Shown one piece after another: positions 43,145-52,066 of a stretch of DNA of 64,000 bases. The position numbers were made by a program, and so were the translations under genes. How positions within the stretch are numbered: the stretch's first letter is position 1; each line of letters begins with the position of its first letter. A model generated the notes under the pieces. That model was not told the origin of the DNA. It was given only the letters and a program-made list of their open reading frames with translations, and made no database searches. Source of the DNA: Clostridiaceae bacterium HFYG-1003 (GTDB lineage Bacteria > Bacillota > Clostridia > Clostridiales > Clostridiaceae); the NCBI GenBank assembly GCA_024579835.1, contig CP102060.1:1364001-1428000 (forward strand), in the 5' to 3' direction.

Positions 43145-44266
43145 TCAGCGCAGAAGCGGGCGAGGCGCGCGGCGGCGGCGGTTTACATTAAGTACCACGC
43201 CCAGCGCCATCATATTGGTCAGAAGCGACGAACCGCCATAGGACACATAGGGCAGGGTGATTCCGGAGATCGGCATTATGCCAATCGTCATGCCGATATT
43301 CTGCAGAATGGAAAATAGCAGCAGTCCGAACATTCCCGCAGCAATGGACCGGGAGAAAATATCCGGGGACTTGCGGGCTATGACAATCAGCCGCCAGAGG
43401 ACCAGGGCAAAGGCGGCCAGCAGAGCCATGGCTCCGGCAAATCCAAAGTTTTCACCGATGACCGCGAAAATAAAGTCGGTAAAGTTGACCGGGATCCAGT
43501 TGTAGTATCCCGGGTCCTCTGCTCCCATCATCTGTCCCGAACCAATGGAGATCCGGGCTGTATCGAGCTGGAAGGTATCATATCCGGAGGCATCTCCGGA
43601 GAGTGCGATAAACGCATAAATTCGGCTTCTCCAATGATCCGGAATAATGCTGGTGGACAGAGCACCGACAATTGCCGCCAGCAGCAGGGCGAATCCCCCG
43701 AAGATGACGCGGAGCTTCAGTCCCATGATAAAAACGATGGACAAAACGATAAAGAACGACACCATGGTCAGGCCCATTTCCGGCTGAAGCATCATCAGGA
43801 ACATCGGAAGCAAGGCGTATCCGACGACCAGGAGGAAATTCTTCGGTTCATTGATCTTTCCCTTGATATCCTCCATATTCTTGGCGGTGATCAAAAGAAT
43901 CGACAATTTCGCCAGTTCTGCTGGCTGGATCGAGATCGGCCCCAGCTGAAACCATCCGGAGGCGCCGCCTCTGGATTCGGTAAACAGCACGGAGATCAGC
44001 AGCAGATTGATGAACCAGTAAAAGTATGGAATCAGCGGGATTACCCGCTTGTAGTCCAAGGCATAAATGATGAAGAGCACGACCAGGCTTACGGCCAGAA
44101 AGATCAGCTGCAGCCGAACGTATCGAGTGCCGTAATTTGCCTGGGTGGAAATAAAGATATTCCGGATTCCGAAAGCCACAATGCCCATTACCGTAAAGAA
44201 CAGGATAAAATCCAGGTAAAGCAGATCGCGCAATCGAAAGTGGAATAATCGTCGAATGAAACTCAT
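43145..44266 (-). CDS. rodA: RodA-type SEDS peptidoglycan glycosyltransferase
   Basis: Polytopic membrane protein (373 residues, about 10 helices) that polymerises lipid II during cell elongation. SEDS signatures are present: SRGGASGWFQLGPISIQPAELAKLS in the first half and LPYVSYGGSSLLTNMMALGV near the C-terminus. RodA is preferred over FtsW because it ends the mreBCD cluster. The partner class B PBP (mrdA) usually found here is missing from the window. The minD-like gene precedes it by 6 bases. Confidence 0.92.
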   Translation of the reverse strand: MSFIRRLFHFRLRDLLYLDFILFFTVMGIVAFGIRNIFISTQANYGTRYVRLQLIFLAVSLVVLFIIYALDYKRVIPLIPYFYWFINLLLISVLFTESRGGASGWFQLGPISIQPAELAKLSILLITAKNMEDIKGKINEPKNFLLVVGYALLPMFLMMLQPEMGLTMVSFFIVLSIVFIMGLKLRVIFGGFALLLAAIVGALSTSIIPDHWRSRIYAFIALSGDASGYDTFQLDTARISIGSGQMMGAEDPGYYNWIPVNFTDFIFAVIGENFGFAGAMALLAAFALVLWRLIVIARKSPDIFSRSIAAGMFGLLLFSILQNIGMTIGIMPISGITLPYVSYGGSSLLTNMMALGVVLNVNRRRRAPRPLLR

Positions 44267-44272
44267 GAATTG

Positions 44273-45070
44273 CTATCTTCCTTTCCCGAAATTCTTGAAA
44301 AATCGTCTGATGTTTGAGAGAACTCCGGATCCCGCCTGCTCAGTCTCAACTGGAGCAGCCGTCCCTTCCGGCAGTTCCGGATTTTCTTCTTCTATGGTGG
44401 TGTCAACGTCCTCATCCGAATCAGCTGCCTGCTCCTCAATTCGCTCATTGATTTGCTCCAGGTTGGTTTGCACTGACTGATCCAACTCTGCCAGATTCCC
44501 CCGATTCATCTGAATACGAAGCGCAGGATTCCATGGGATTGCCCCAAGATAGTCTTCCTCCACCAGATCAAATACTTCGTCCAGGTCTGCCAGGTCTGCC
44601 GCATCAGCCTCTTGCAGATGGCTGATGACAAAGCGGCAGCGAATACCGGCCTGCCGAAGGCGCCCCAGGAGACGATCTGCCGACCGCAGAACTTGATTGT
44701 CCTGGGTCAGAACAACAATCACTTCCATTGGATTACCGGCCAGAAAATGAATGGCGTCTTCTGTTGGAACCCCCCAGTCGATGATCAGGTCCTGATGCTC
44801 GATCCCCAGAAACGGGGGCAGCTGCGCTTGGATTTCCTCTGCTTCCAGACGGATCCGGCGGCAGTTTTCAGCCCATGCTACGGCCTGTTCGGTCAGGTTC
44901 TCCGCGGATTCCGGCATCAGATGGTCTGTTGCCGTATAGATGTCAAGGGAAGGGTCTGGCGCGGCATCCACCAGGATCATCGGACGATACAATGAGCGAA
45001 CGTTTGCCAGGAGGACTGCCAGGGTACTGGAGCCGACGCCCCCTTTGGGTGCCAGGATCGAAATATTCAT
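44273..45070 (-). CDS. MinD/ParA-like protein with degenerate Walker A motif
   Basis: A 265-residue member of the deviant-Walker ATPase fold. The P-loop reads APKGGVGSST: the signature Lys9 remains, but the phosphate-binding lysine of the normal GK(T/S) is Ser14. Other landmarks are shifted too (LVDAAPDPSLD, LIIDWGVPTED). The last 18 residues (GVLSNIRRFFKNFGKGR) form an amphipathic basic helix like the MinD membrane-targeting tail, after an acidic Glu/Asp-rich linker. ATG 45070 has AAAGGAG 7-8 nt upstream. It lies between mreD and rodA, where Clostridia often carry minC-minD; no minC or minE is seen. Confidence 0.82.
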   Translation of the reverse strand: MNISILAPKGGVGSSTLAVLLANVRSLYRPMILVDAAPDPSLDIYTATDHLMPESAENLTEQAVAWAENCRRIRLEAEEIQAQLPPFLGIEHQDLIIDWGVPTEDAIHFLAGNPMEVIVVLTQDNQVLRSADRLLGRLRQAGIRCRFVISHLQEADAADLADLDEVFDLVEEDYLGAIPWNPALRIQMNRGNLAELDQSVQTNLEQINERIEEQAADSDEDVDTTIEEENPELPEGTAAPVETEQAGSGVLSNIRRFFKNFGKGR

Positions 45071-45172
45071 AATGAGCTCCTTTGTATCGTACACTGCGTC
45101 ATCACACATGATGCCCAGGTATGGCTTCTATCATCGGTGGTTCGGGAAAAAGAAAAACTGCTTGCGCAGTCT

Positions 45173-45658
45173 TCAAGTCAGCCTGGTTTTCCGCACATTA
45201 ACCAGGTACAGGCGTCGGATCACCAGGAGGAACGGAAGTCCCAGAACCAGCACCATCAGACTCAGGAGCGGGATTGGGCGAAAGGTCTGAGGCAATCCGG
45301 TCAGAGCATTGATTCCATAATGAAGCGTATACCGCAGAAATGCAGCTCCCGCCATCACCACTGCCATCAGTAAATTTTTCTCCTGACGCAAATAGGATTT
45401 CCCCATATGCATGCCCAGGAAGACATACAGGTTCAAAAGCATATTCAAGCCAAACAGGTGGGTGGAATAAAGGTCTCCCAGAAAACCTGTGACCAGTGCC
45501 ATGAAGATGGCATCCCATTCATCTCCCACAACAGCCATGGCCAGTCCAAAGGTAAACGTCAGAGGCAGTGCTACTCCGTTCCAGCGGAATCGGGCCAGCT
45601 GAGTTTCCAGAAAAAACAACAGGATCGTAACTAATAAGAGTTTAAATTTTTTCCGCAT
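45173..45658 (-). CDS. mreD: Rod shape-determining protein MreD
   Basis: A 161-residue hydrophobic protein with about five membrane helices, linking MreC and MreB in the elongation complex. Sequence is poorly conserved in this family; the call rests on size, hydrophobic pattern (LVTILLFFLETQLARFRWNGVALPLTFTFGLAMAVVGDEWDAIFMALVTGFLGDLYS) and its position directly after mreC. Its ATG overlaps the mreC stop as TGATG. Confidence 0.9.
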   Translation of the reverse strand: MRKKFKLLLVTILLFFLETQLARFRWNGVALPLTFTFGLAMAVVGDEWDAIFMALVTGFLGDLYSTHLFGLNMLLNLYVFLGMHMGKSYLRQEKNLLMAVVMAGAAFLRYTLHYGINALTGLPQTFRPIPLLSLMVLVLGLPFLLVIRRLYLVNVRKTRLT

Positions 45659-46506
45659 CAGTATGTCAGATCCTCCATGTTCTGGGGCAGCACAATATAG
45701 AATTGCTCTGTACCGTTAAATTGGACCACCGGTCGGACCACGGCGGTTTTCATCAGTTTTCCCCGGTCCTCCGCAACGGATTCAATCTTGCCTACGTAGA
45801 TGTCCGGCGGGTAATACCCGCCGATTCCGGAAGTGACAATGTCATCTCCCGGTTTGATCGCTGATTCGAGGGACATTTCAGTCAGAATCGCCATATTGGA
45901 TCGCCCCAGAATGGATGTACCGGACAACATTCCTTCAAATTCGCGGGACCCGGCTGAGATGACCGATACTTTCACATTCTCCGAAGAGATAGTTTCCAAC
46001 AGGGAATGGTGGTCAAACACTTCCGTGATCTGTCCTGCCAGTCCTTCATAGGTGATCACGACCATGCCTTTGCGAATTCCGTCCTTCGTACCCTTGTCCA
46101 GGGTGTACGAAGGTGAAAGCGGCGAGAGCGAACGGTTGATGACATTTGTACCGATGTACTGATACTGGCTGTGGCGGTCCTTGAACTGAAACATGGCTTT
46201 CAGTTCAATATTCTCTTTCTGAATCTGGTCAAACTGACGAATCTTGGACTCCGTTTCAGCCAGCTTTTGCTTCAGTGATTCATTTTCCTGACGGACCTCC
46301 TGAAAGTGAAAATAAAAGTCGATGAACTCTTCCACTTTGATATTGGCCATGTAGCCGATCCGCTGAACCGGGTTCAGAACCAGTCCGGCCGTTCCGGAAA
46401 CCGGACCATGACTTTTGGTCAGTTCCGAATAGGCCATAAGGGCACATAAGAGGACCGTGATCACCGCTGTCGCGATGACTAATTTCGGTTTCTTGAATTT
46501 TCTCAT
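45658..46506 (-). CDS. mreC: Rod shape-determining protein MreC
   Basis: A 282-residue bitopic protein. It has one N-terminal membrane helix (about 9-25), a coiled coil (about 65-100, VRQENESLKQKLAETESKIRQF) and an extracellular beta domain (LDKGTKDGIRKGMVVIT, GIGGYYPPDIYVGKI). It scaffolds the elongation machinery outside the membrane. Its first four bases overlap the mreB stop. Confidence 0.93.
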   Translation of the reverse strand: MRKFKKPKLVIATAVITVLLCALMAYSELTKSHGPVSGTAGLVLNPVQRIGYMANIKVEEFIDFYFHFQEVRQENESLKQKLAETESKIRQFDQIQKENIELKAMFQFKDRHSQYQYIGTNVINRSLSPLSPSYTLDKGTKDGIRKGMVVITYEGLAGQITEVFDHHSLLETISSENVKVSVISAGSREFEGMLSGTSILGRSNMAILTEMSLESAIKPGDDIVTSGIGGYYPPDIYVGKIESVAEDRGKLMKTAVVRPVVQFNGTEQFYIVLPQNMEDLTY

Positions 46507-47549
46507 TTGAGGTTTCGCACCAGATCGTCAAAGCGGTTCAGCGCGATTCCCGCCCCCACCACGACGCAATCCAACGGATGATCCGCGATGAAGACAGGCA
46601 TCTTGGTTTCCTTGGAAATCAAGGTGTCGATGCCACGCAGCAGCGCGCCTCCGCCGGTGATGGTGATTCCGCGGTCCATGATGTCGGCAGACAGTTCCGG
46701 CGGTGTCTTTTCCAGGGTTGTAACAATGGCTTCAACGATGGTCGAGACCGGATATTCCAGGGCTTTCGCTACATCCCCTTCCGTAACTGTTATATCTTTG
46801 GGCAGGCCAGTATCCAGATCACGGCCTTTCACTTTCATGGATTTCTCGTAATCGAGCTCCGTATAGTTATGGTCGTCTTCCTCTTCTTCAAACTTATAGG
46901 CGGTACCCAGGTTGATTTTGATGTCTTCTGCCGTACGCTCTCCAATCAGAAGATTGTACTGCTTGCGAACATAGGAAATGATTGCCTCATCGAGCTCTTC
47001 CCCGCCGATCCGGAGCGACCTGGAAATAACAATGCCGCCTAAGGAAATTACGGCCACTTCCGTTGTACCTCCCCCCAGATCCACTACCATGGTTCCCAGC
47101 GGATCAAAGACCGGGAGTCCGGCTCCCATGGCCGCGCACAGCGCGGACTCCATGAGCAGGACATCTTCCCCTACCGATTCCTCCACCGCGCGCATCAGGG
47201 CGGAACGCTCCACCTGAGTCACGCCGGCGGGATGGGAGACAATGGCCCGGGGATTGGTAAACGCTGTTTTGGCTACAGACTTTTTAACCAGATACCGCAG
47301 CAGTTCACAGGTTCGGTCAAACTCCGCTACAACTCCGTCTTTAATCGGCCGCACTGCAATCATATTGCCGGGAGTCCGGCCGATCATCTTGCGGGCTTCT
47401 TCTCCGACAGATTCCACCTGGTCCAGTTCCGTATTGTAACACACTACGGTGGGCTCACGAAACACGATGCCCTTTTCCTTGACGTAAACCAGGGAATTGG
47501 TCGTCCCCAGGTCAATTGCTAATTCACTGTTTTTCTTGAAAAATTTCAT
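46503..47549 (-). CDS. mreB: Actin-like cell-shape protein MreB
   Basis: A 348-residue bacterial actin. Phosphate 1 motif IDLGTTNSLVYV near 13, phosphate 2 MVVDLGGGTTEVAVISL near 165, and adenosine motif ITGGGALLRGIDTLI near 290. It organises lateral wall synthesis with MreC, MreD and RodA. It is 11 bases downstream of radC in the usual maf-radC-mreBCD order. Confidence 0.96.
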   Translation of the reverse strand: MKFFKKNSELAIDLGTTNSLVYVKEKGIVFREPTVVCYNTELDQVESVGEEARKMIGRTPGNMIAVRPIKDGVVAEFDRTCELLRYLVKKSVAKTAFTNPRAIVSHPAGVTQVERSALMRAVEESVGEDVLLMESALCAAMGAGLPVFDPLGTMVVDLGGGTTEVAVISLGGIVISRSLRIGGEELDEAIISYVRKQYNLLIGERTAEDIKINLGTAYKFEEEEDDHNYTELDYEKSMKVKGRDLDTGLPKDITVTEGDVAKALEYPVSTIVEAIVTTLEKTPPELSADIMDRGITITGGGALLRGIDTLISKETKMPVFIADHPLDCVVVGAGIALNRFDDLVRNLK

Positions 47550-47560
47550 CGAATGCTCCT

Positions 47561-48241
47561 CTAAAAGTAACCTTTCTCCTTCAGGCTGATGAATCGACCG
47601 TCTCCGATGATCAGGTGGTCCAGCAGCTCGATTCCAACGATTTTTCCGGCTTCTTTTACTCTTCTGGTTGAATTGATATCATCCCCCGAAGGAGTGGGAT
47701 CTCCTGAGGGGTGATTATGGATCAATATAATGCTGGCTGCGCTGCGGCGGATCGCATCCCGGAATATGTCCCTGGGATGAACGATGGATGAGGACAAGGT
47801 CCCCACCGAAGCATCCACTGCAGCCGTCACTATATTCTTGGTATTGAGAATCAGGACCTTAAGAATTTCTTTTTTGAGGTCCCTCATTTCGTTCATGACA
47901 AGGTCAGCCGCATCCTTCGGACTGCTGACCCGATACTCATCGCCGGAGCGAAAATTGCGGTAACGCTTGGCCAGTTCTGCCACAGCCAGGATCTGTGTTG
48001 CTTTGACTGCTTTGATCCCACTGTGCTGAGTCAGCTCGTATAAGTCCGCTTCCAGCACGCCGTTCAGTCCGCCAAAATCCTTTAACAGACGAGCCGACAA
48101 ATTGAGGATACCGTCCCGGGCGGTTCCGGTACGCAAAATCACTGCCAGCAGTTCGGCATTGGACAAAGACTGTGCCCCATATTTTTCCAGTCGTTCCTGC
48201 GGTCTCTCCTGCGCAGGCAGGTCTCTGACACGTTGTTCCAT
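47561..48241 (-). CDS. radC: RadC family JAB-domain protein
   Basis: A 226-residue protein with an N-terminal helix-hairpin-helix region (QERPQERLEKYGAQSLSNAELLAVILRTGT) and a JAMM metal motif (LIHNHPSGDPTPSGDD, with a distal Glu earlier). The family was named for DNA repair, but the molecular role is unsettled. Standard neighbour of mreB. Confidence 0.93.
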   Translation of the reverse strand: MEQRVRDLPAQERPQERLEKYGAQSLSNAELLAVILRTGTARDGILNLSARLLKDFGGLNGVLEADLYELTQHSGIKAVKATQILAVAELAKRYRNFRSGDEYRVSSPKDAADLVMNEMRDLKKEILKVLILNTKNIVTAAVDASVGTLSSSIVHPRDIFRDAIRRSAASIILIHNHPSGDPTPSGDDINSTRRVKEAGKIVGIELLDHLIIGDGRFISLKEKGYF

Positions 48242-48277
48242 CGAAATCTCCTGATTGATTGAGATTTCCCCAGTATC

Positions 48278-48847
48278 TTAAATTACACCCAGCTTTCTGA
48301 ATTCTTTATACAGCCGGGCCACGGGCAATCCTACGACGGTGTAGAAATCTCCCTCGATAAAATCAATGAACGGCGCAGCTGCGCCCTGTATGGCATAGGC
48401 TCCCGCTTTTCCCCGAAAGTCACCCTGTTCCAGATAGGATTCGATTTCTCCGTCCGTCATCGGCGCGAAACAAACCCTGGTTGCGACCTGATCGATAACC
48501 TTGATCTCCTGGGTTGGGTTGAGAATAGCAAAGGCTGTCATGACCTCATGGACCCGTCCCTGAAGCCGCTGAATCATTTCCCTGGCTTCTGCCCGATCTT
48601 GTGGTTTATTCAGGATCAGCCCATCAATCACTACAATGGTATCGGAGCCAAGAATCAGATCATCCGGGTATTTTTCAGAGACAGTTCTGGCTTTCTGATA
48701 GGCCAGTTCCTTGCAGTAATGAATTGGATCTCCGTTGAAAGAGACCTCCCTTTCCTGAAAATCTGATGGGATTACGAGATAATCATCCGTCAAATATTTC
48801 ATCAGTTCCAAACGCCTTGGAGACTCAGATGCCAAAATGATATTCAT
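48278..48847 (-). CDS. maf: Maf family nucleoside triphosphate pyrophosphatase
   Basis: A 189-residue house-cleaning enzyme that hydrolyses non-canonical or pyrimidine nucleoside triphosphates and affects septation. It begins IILASESPRRLELMKYL (the SxSPRR nucleotide motif). GSDTIVVIDG near 70 and a QGAAAPFIDFIEGDFYTVVGLPV ending are typical. ATG 48847 follows AAGGAA and matches the family start; 12 upstream codons are discarded. First gene of the mre cluster. Confidence 0.94.
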   Translation of the reverse strand: MNIILASESPRRLELMKYLTDDYLVIPSDFQEREVSFNGDPIHYCKELAYQKARTVSEKYPDDLILGSDTIVVIDGLILNKPQDRAEAREMIQRLQGRVHEVMTAFAILNPTQEIKVIDQVATRVCFAPMTDGEIESYLEQGDFRGKAGAYAIQGAAAPFIDFIEGDFYTVVGLPVARLYKEFRKLGVI

Positions 48848-49550
48848 GAAAGATTCCTTAACTACTTGATTATTTGAGTGCAATCACTCTTATACATCTT
48901 ACCATTGGCATTATTTAGGTTCAACAGTTCCCGGGAACCGTCGGGAAATTAACCTGATCCATTTCATCAGCCACTCCCATGCCTAACCCCCTTCATTATG
49001 ACCTTGAAGAACCGCTTCCATACATTACCCCCATCACTCAGGAGGAGAAAGACTGCATCAGCTCTGTTTCCGACCAGGGCACTTAATTCAATGGGAGGAT
49101 CGTTCTGTCGCAGTACTGTATTCCATTAGAATGTGTATTTTGCACGACACCATATACTCTTCATCTCAGTCGATTCACCTGATCTGAGCATATGCTCTTC
49201 ATCTCTCTCCTGATACGAGCATTTCCTCATGCTTTTCGGTTTTACTCCTGTTCCTCTTTTCTCACCAGGTTTTCTTTTTTCCACCCCAGCTTGGTTATGC
49301 TCCAGCTCTGAATATTTTCTCCTAACCAGCGTTTTTACTCCTCCGGTGAGGATGTGCTTTCAATGGACTGATCTATTGCATCTGCTGGTATCCTCACCAA
49401 AAGCAAAGCAATGCATAACGAGCCGTTACGCATTGCTTTGAAAATTCAGGTTTCTGCTGAGACAAACCCCTTCCTGTATCTGAACTGAGCGCAAATTTCT
49501 GCTCAGGCGTTGAAATGTATGAGTTCATGCCTGAAATCGACGGTCTGGCT
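48848..49550. other. 700-base gene-free stretch with repeats and hairpins
   Basis: No supported gene. A 70-codon frame at 49229-49441 has no ribosome site. It contains a 38-bp-spaced direct repeat, CATATrCTCTTCATCTC at 49151-49167 and 49189-49205. It also has a 9-bp inverted repeat GGTGAGGAT / ATCCTCACC (49345-49353 with 49390-49398) and a 17-bp hairpin with one mismatch at 49404-49440 (CAAAGCAATGC.. / ..GCATTGCTTTG). The hairpin lies about 110 bases after the stop of the exporter gene, so it may help end that transcript. Confidence 0.65.
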
Positions 49551-50471
49551 TTATCGGTTTTTCGCCGGCAATTCGCTCAGTTGCTGCTCATAGGCTTTAA
49601 TTTCCTTTAAATTGCTGATGAGCCGATCCAGCGTGTAATTGTAAATCACTTCGTTACGAGTAATGTCCTCTTCGTTCCACTCTGCTTCCAGGACTTCTTC
49701 ATGTCCGAACAGATCCGTCAACTGCTTCTGATTGGCGTCTGTGACACGCATCTCTTTGCCCATCAACGCGAGATTCTCAGAGTAGATGTAGATCTTCTGG
49801 TAAGTCGACAACAGTTTTTTATAAACTGCCAGGCGCTTGTCCTCGATACTTTTGACAATGCCCAGTTCAGTGGCCGCTGTCTGTACATCGCTGGCCAGTT
49901 GCTGGACCTCGGATCGATAATCTTCCAGATTATCGGCAACACCGTACAAATAGATTTTCTCCACCATAGCCAGCGTATTATCGTATAGCAGCTGTTCCTG
50001 CCGGCGAATCCGCTTGGCGGCGCGAGGCGGAAAGATCAGCAGATTCACGATCAGAGCCAAGGCAACGGCGAGAATCGTGTCCCTGAGTCGAATGTAAGTG
50101 AAGAAATAAGGGTTTTGTCCCGCATAGCCGTTCAGGAGGATCAGGATTGTCACACTGCCGGATATCCCGATGGAACCGGTCTGCCCCAGGCGATTGGCTA
50201 CGATGATCAGGAGCATCACTGACAGGGCAGCCGATACAGGCAAAGGCAAACCAGACGAATATAACAGGATGGCGCTGAAAGCTCCTATAATAGTGGCCGC
50301 CACTCGCTTCATTCCGATTTCGAAGGAGGAAGCAACCGAGCTTTCCAGGGCAATCACAGCGGTGAACAGAAGAACAAATTGATCTTGCGGATTAATCGCC
50401 TGAGCCACCAATCCGGCCAAAAATACGGTCAACCCCGTTTTCAGAGTTCGCATCCCGATATACTGCATCAT
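49551..50471 (-). CDS. FUSC/aromatic acid exporter family membrane protein
   Basis: A 306-residue protein with six hydrophobic segments in the first 165 residues (TGLTVFLAGLVAQAI, VLLFTAVIALESSV, VSAALSVMLLIIVANRL, ILAVALALIVNLLIFP). A long cytoplasmic helical domain rich in charged residues follows. This is the layout of the YgaE/ArAE_1-type FUSC family, putative exporters of aromatic acids or similar. ATG 50471 is preferred because GGAG in the rhodanese stop region lies 7-8 nt upstream; an ATG at 50489 is also open. It is coupled to the rhodanese gene. The substrate is unknown. Confidence 0.82.
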   Translation of the reverse strand: MMQYIGMRTLKTGLTVFLAGLVAQAINPQDQFVLLFTAVIALESSVASSFEIGMKRVAATIIGAFSAILLYSSGLPLPVSAALSVMLLIIVANRLGQTGSIGISGSVTILILLNGYAGQNPYFFTYIRLRDTILAVALALIVNLLIFPPRAAKRIRRQEQLLYDNTLAMVEKIYLYGVADNLEDYRSEVQQLASDVQTAATELGIVKSIEDKRLAVYKKLLSTYQKIYIYSENLALMGKEMRVTDANQKQLTDLFGHEEVLEAEWNEEDITRNEVIYNYTLDRLISNLKEIKAYEQQLSELPAKNR

Positions 50472-50475
50472 GAAT

Positions 50476-51291
50476 TTACTCCACTTCATTCCCTTTCTTC
50501 AGCCATTGGCTGTAGGAACCGACATATAATCTGGGCTTCAGGCCAATTTCTTCCAATGCGATATAGTTCGCACAGGCCGTTACGCCAGAACCGCAGGAAA
50601 CGATGATGTCTGACTTGCCTTTCAGTCCGGCAAATCGTTCTTCCAGTTCCTGACCAGACCTCAGCCGCCCATGTTCATCATAATTATCCATATAAAAATA
50701 ATTGACTGCCCCTGGAATATGTCCCGCTTTATCATAAAGCGGCTCGACTTCCCCGCGATATCTCTCGGGGGCTCTGGAGTCAATCAGGATCTGTCCATCT
50801 TTCGGTGACTCAGCATAGGTCTTGATTTCCTCATAGTCAGCAACCATTATTGAGGTTTCCGACAAATCAATCCAGCTCTTTTGAGCAGTCGGTATCTCTG
50901 TAGATGTCGCAACTCCCGCCTCTTTCGCGGCTGCAAAGCCCCCGTTCAGCACAAAGACATTTTCCAGTCCATAATACTTTAATACAAACCAGCCCCTGGC
51001 TGCTGTAAAATTGCTTCCCTCATCATACACCACAAGGATTGAGTCATTGGACGCGCCAATTTCCTGAAGTCTGGCTTTCAGGGAACTCTGCTCAGGAAGT
51101 GGATGATTCCCGGTATCCGGAGTCACAGGGCCGGATAAGTCCTCTTCCAAACTAAGATAAAAGGCATTTTCAAGATGCTCCGTTTCATACGCGTTTCTTC
51201 CATAGTTAGGATCCTGCAGATCCTGTCGAACATCGATCAGAATTACTTGCTCCAACTGTTCAAGATCTTCCGGATTAATAAAATTTTTCAT
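50476..51291 (-). CDS. Two-domain sulfurtransferase (rhodanese / 3-mercaptopyruvate type)
   Basis: A 271-residue protein with two rhodanese domains. The N-terminal one is inactive-looking, and the C-terminal one carries the persulfide cysteine in IVSCGSGVTACANYIAL. The CGSGVTA loop is of the mercaptopyruvate sulfurtransferase kind more than the thiosulfate kind (CRxGxx). It moves sulfane sulfur to acceptors such as cyanide or thiols. GAGGAG lies 6 nt before the ATG. It is co-transcribed with the exporter-like gene; a functional link is unknown. Confidence 0.9.
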   Translation of the reverse strand: MKNFINPEDLEQLEQVILIDVRQDLQDPNYGRNAYETEHLENAFYLSLEEDLSGPVTPDTGNHPLPEQSSLKARLQEIGASNDSILVVYDEGSNFTAARGWFVLKYYGLENVFVLNGGFAAAKEAGVATSTEIPTAQKSWIDLSETSIMVADYEEIKTYAESPKDGQILIDSRAPERYRGEVEPLYDKAGHIPGAVNYFYMDNYDEHGRLRSGQELEERFAGLKGKSDIIVSCGSGVTACANYIALEEIGLKPRLYVGSYSQWLKKGNEVE

Positions 51292-51612
51292 GATGGCTCC
51301 TCACATAGTAATTTTCTCTGTAGTCCTACCTTACCAAATTACGGGGTAAATTTCGACAAAAAGCGAAGACAGCGGCGGGATGTTATCAAAAATGTTTCAA
51401 CTGAGATTAAATTCATGATCAATCCGGTCAGGCTGACAGATCCAACATTTCTTGTTTATTACTCTAATAATCTGCTTCAGTAGTGCTGCGTCATGAATAC
51501 ATCACTGCTGCATAAAACCCAGTTAATCATTTTGGTTTCATCCGGATTTCATTTTGCACTGCTAAAATGATCCAAAATGAACGGCATCGATGCCATTTTC
51601 AGGAGGTGTCAA
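51292..51612. other. Gene-free divergent intergenic region
   Basis: 321 bases between the rhodanese gene and the rightward small membrane protein. It should hold both promoters. No recognisable RNA, repeat or gene was found. Confidence 0.6.
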
Positions 51613-52041
51613 ATGGAGCTTCTGGGCGAAATCATTCTGGGAATTTTGCTGGAAGTGTTTCTCGGAACGATTAAGAGCAAGCAGGCACCAAGACGGCTTC
51701 GCGTCCTGTTGCTGTCCCTTTTGATCCTACCGCTGTCCGCCCTGTTCTTTCATCTGGGTTTTGCCCTGATCGATACCAGACCGAACCTGTTTGGATATCT
51801 CCTGACGACACTGGCAGGAGTTTCCCTGGTTGGATGGGCCGTCGGGGTCCACTGGATTGCGCGAACAAAGACTGCAGGAATCCCCTCCGCATCCACGGTA
51901 CCGCTTCTGTGGGCCAGCAATGATCCAATAACTGTCCCTGCTGAACTCCCGCAGCCAGGGCCTGATGATTCAAACGATCCTGAACGCATTCCTGAGGCTT
52001 CCCCTCCGACACAGTTCCATGAACAGCAAAAGAAGCGGTGA
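51613..52041 (+). CDS. Small membrane protein of unknown function
   Basis: A 142-residue protein not recognised. Three hydrophobic segments (about 2-20, 30-51 and 59-82) are followed by a Pro/Asp/Glu-rich, probably disordered tail. AGGAGGTG lies 4 nt before ATG 51613, which favours this start over the ATG at 51577. It stands alone and converges on the S1 gene; its stop lies in a shared terminator. Confidence 0.75.
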   Translation: MELLGEIILGILLEVFLGTIKSKQAPRRLRVLLLSLLILPLSALFFHLGFALIDTRPNLFGYLLTTLAGVSLVGWAVGVHWIARTKTAGIPSASTVPLLWASNDPITVPAELPQPGPDDSNDPERIPEASPPTQFHEQQKKR

Positions 52042-52065
52042 ATCACCGCTTCTTCATTATTTTAA
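52031..52065. terminator. Bidirectional terminator between the small membrane protein and S1 genes
   Basis: AGAAGCGGTGA (52031-52041) pairs with TCACCGCTTCT (52043-52053), followed by CATTATTTTAATTT on the plus strand. The stop codon at 52039-52041 is inside the stem. Confidence 0.8.
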
Positions 52066-52066
52066 T

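Noticed and set aside
49229-49441. 70-codon open frame in the large gap
   Set aside because: No ribosome site, odd Cys/Ser/Phe-rich composition and it runs through the hairpin at 49404-49440.
48848-49550. CRISPR-like array suggested by the repeated 17-mer
   Set aside because: Only two good copies and no regular spacers or cas genes.
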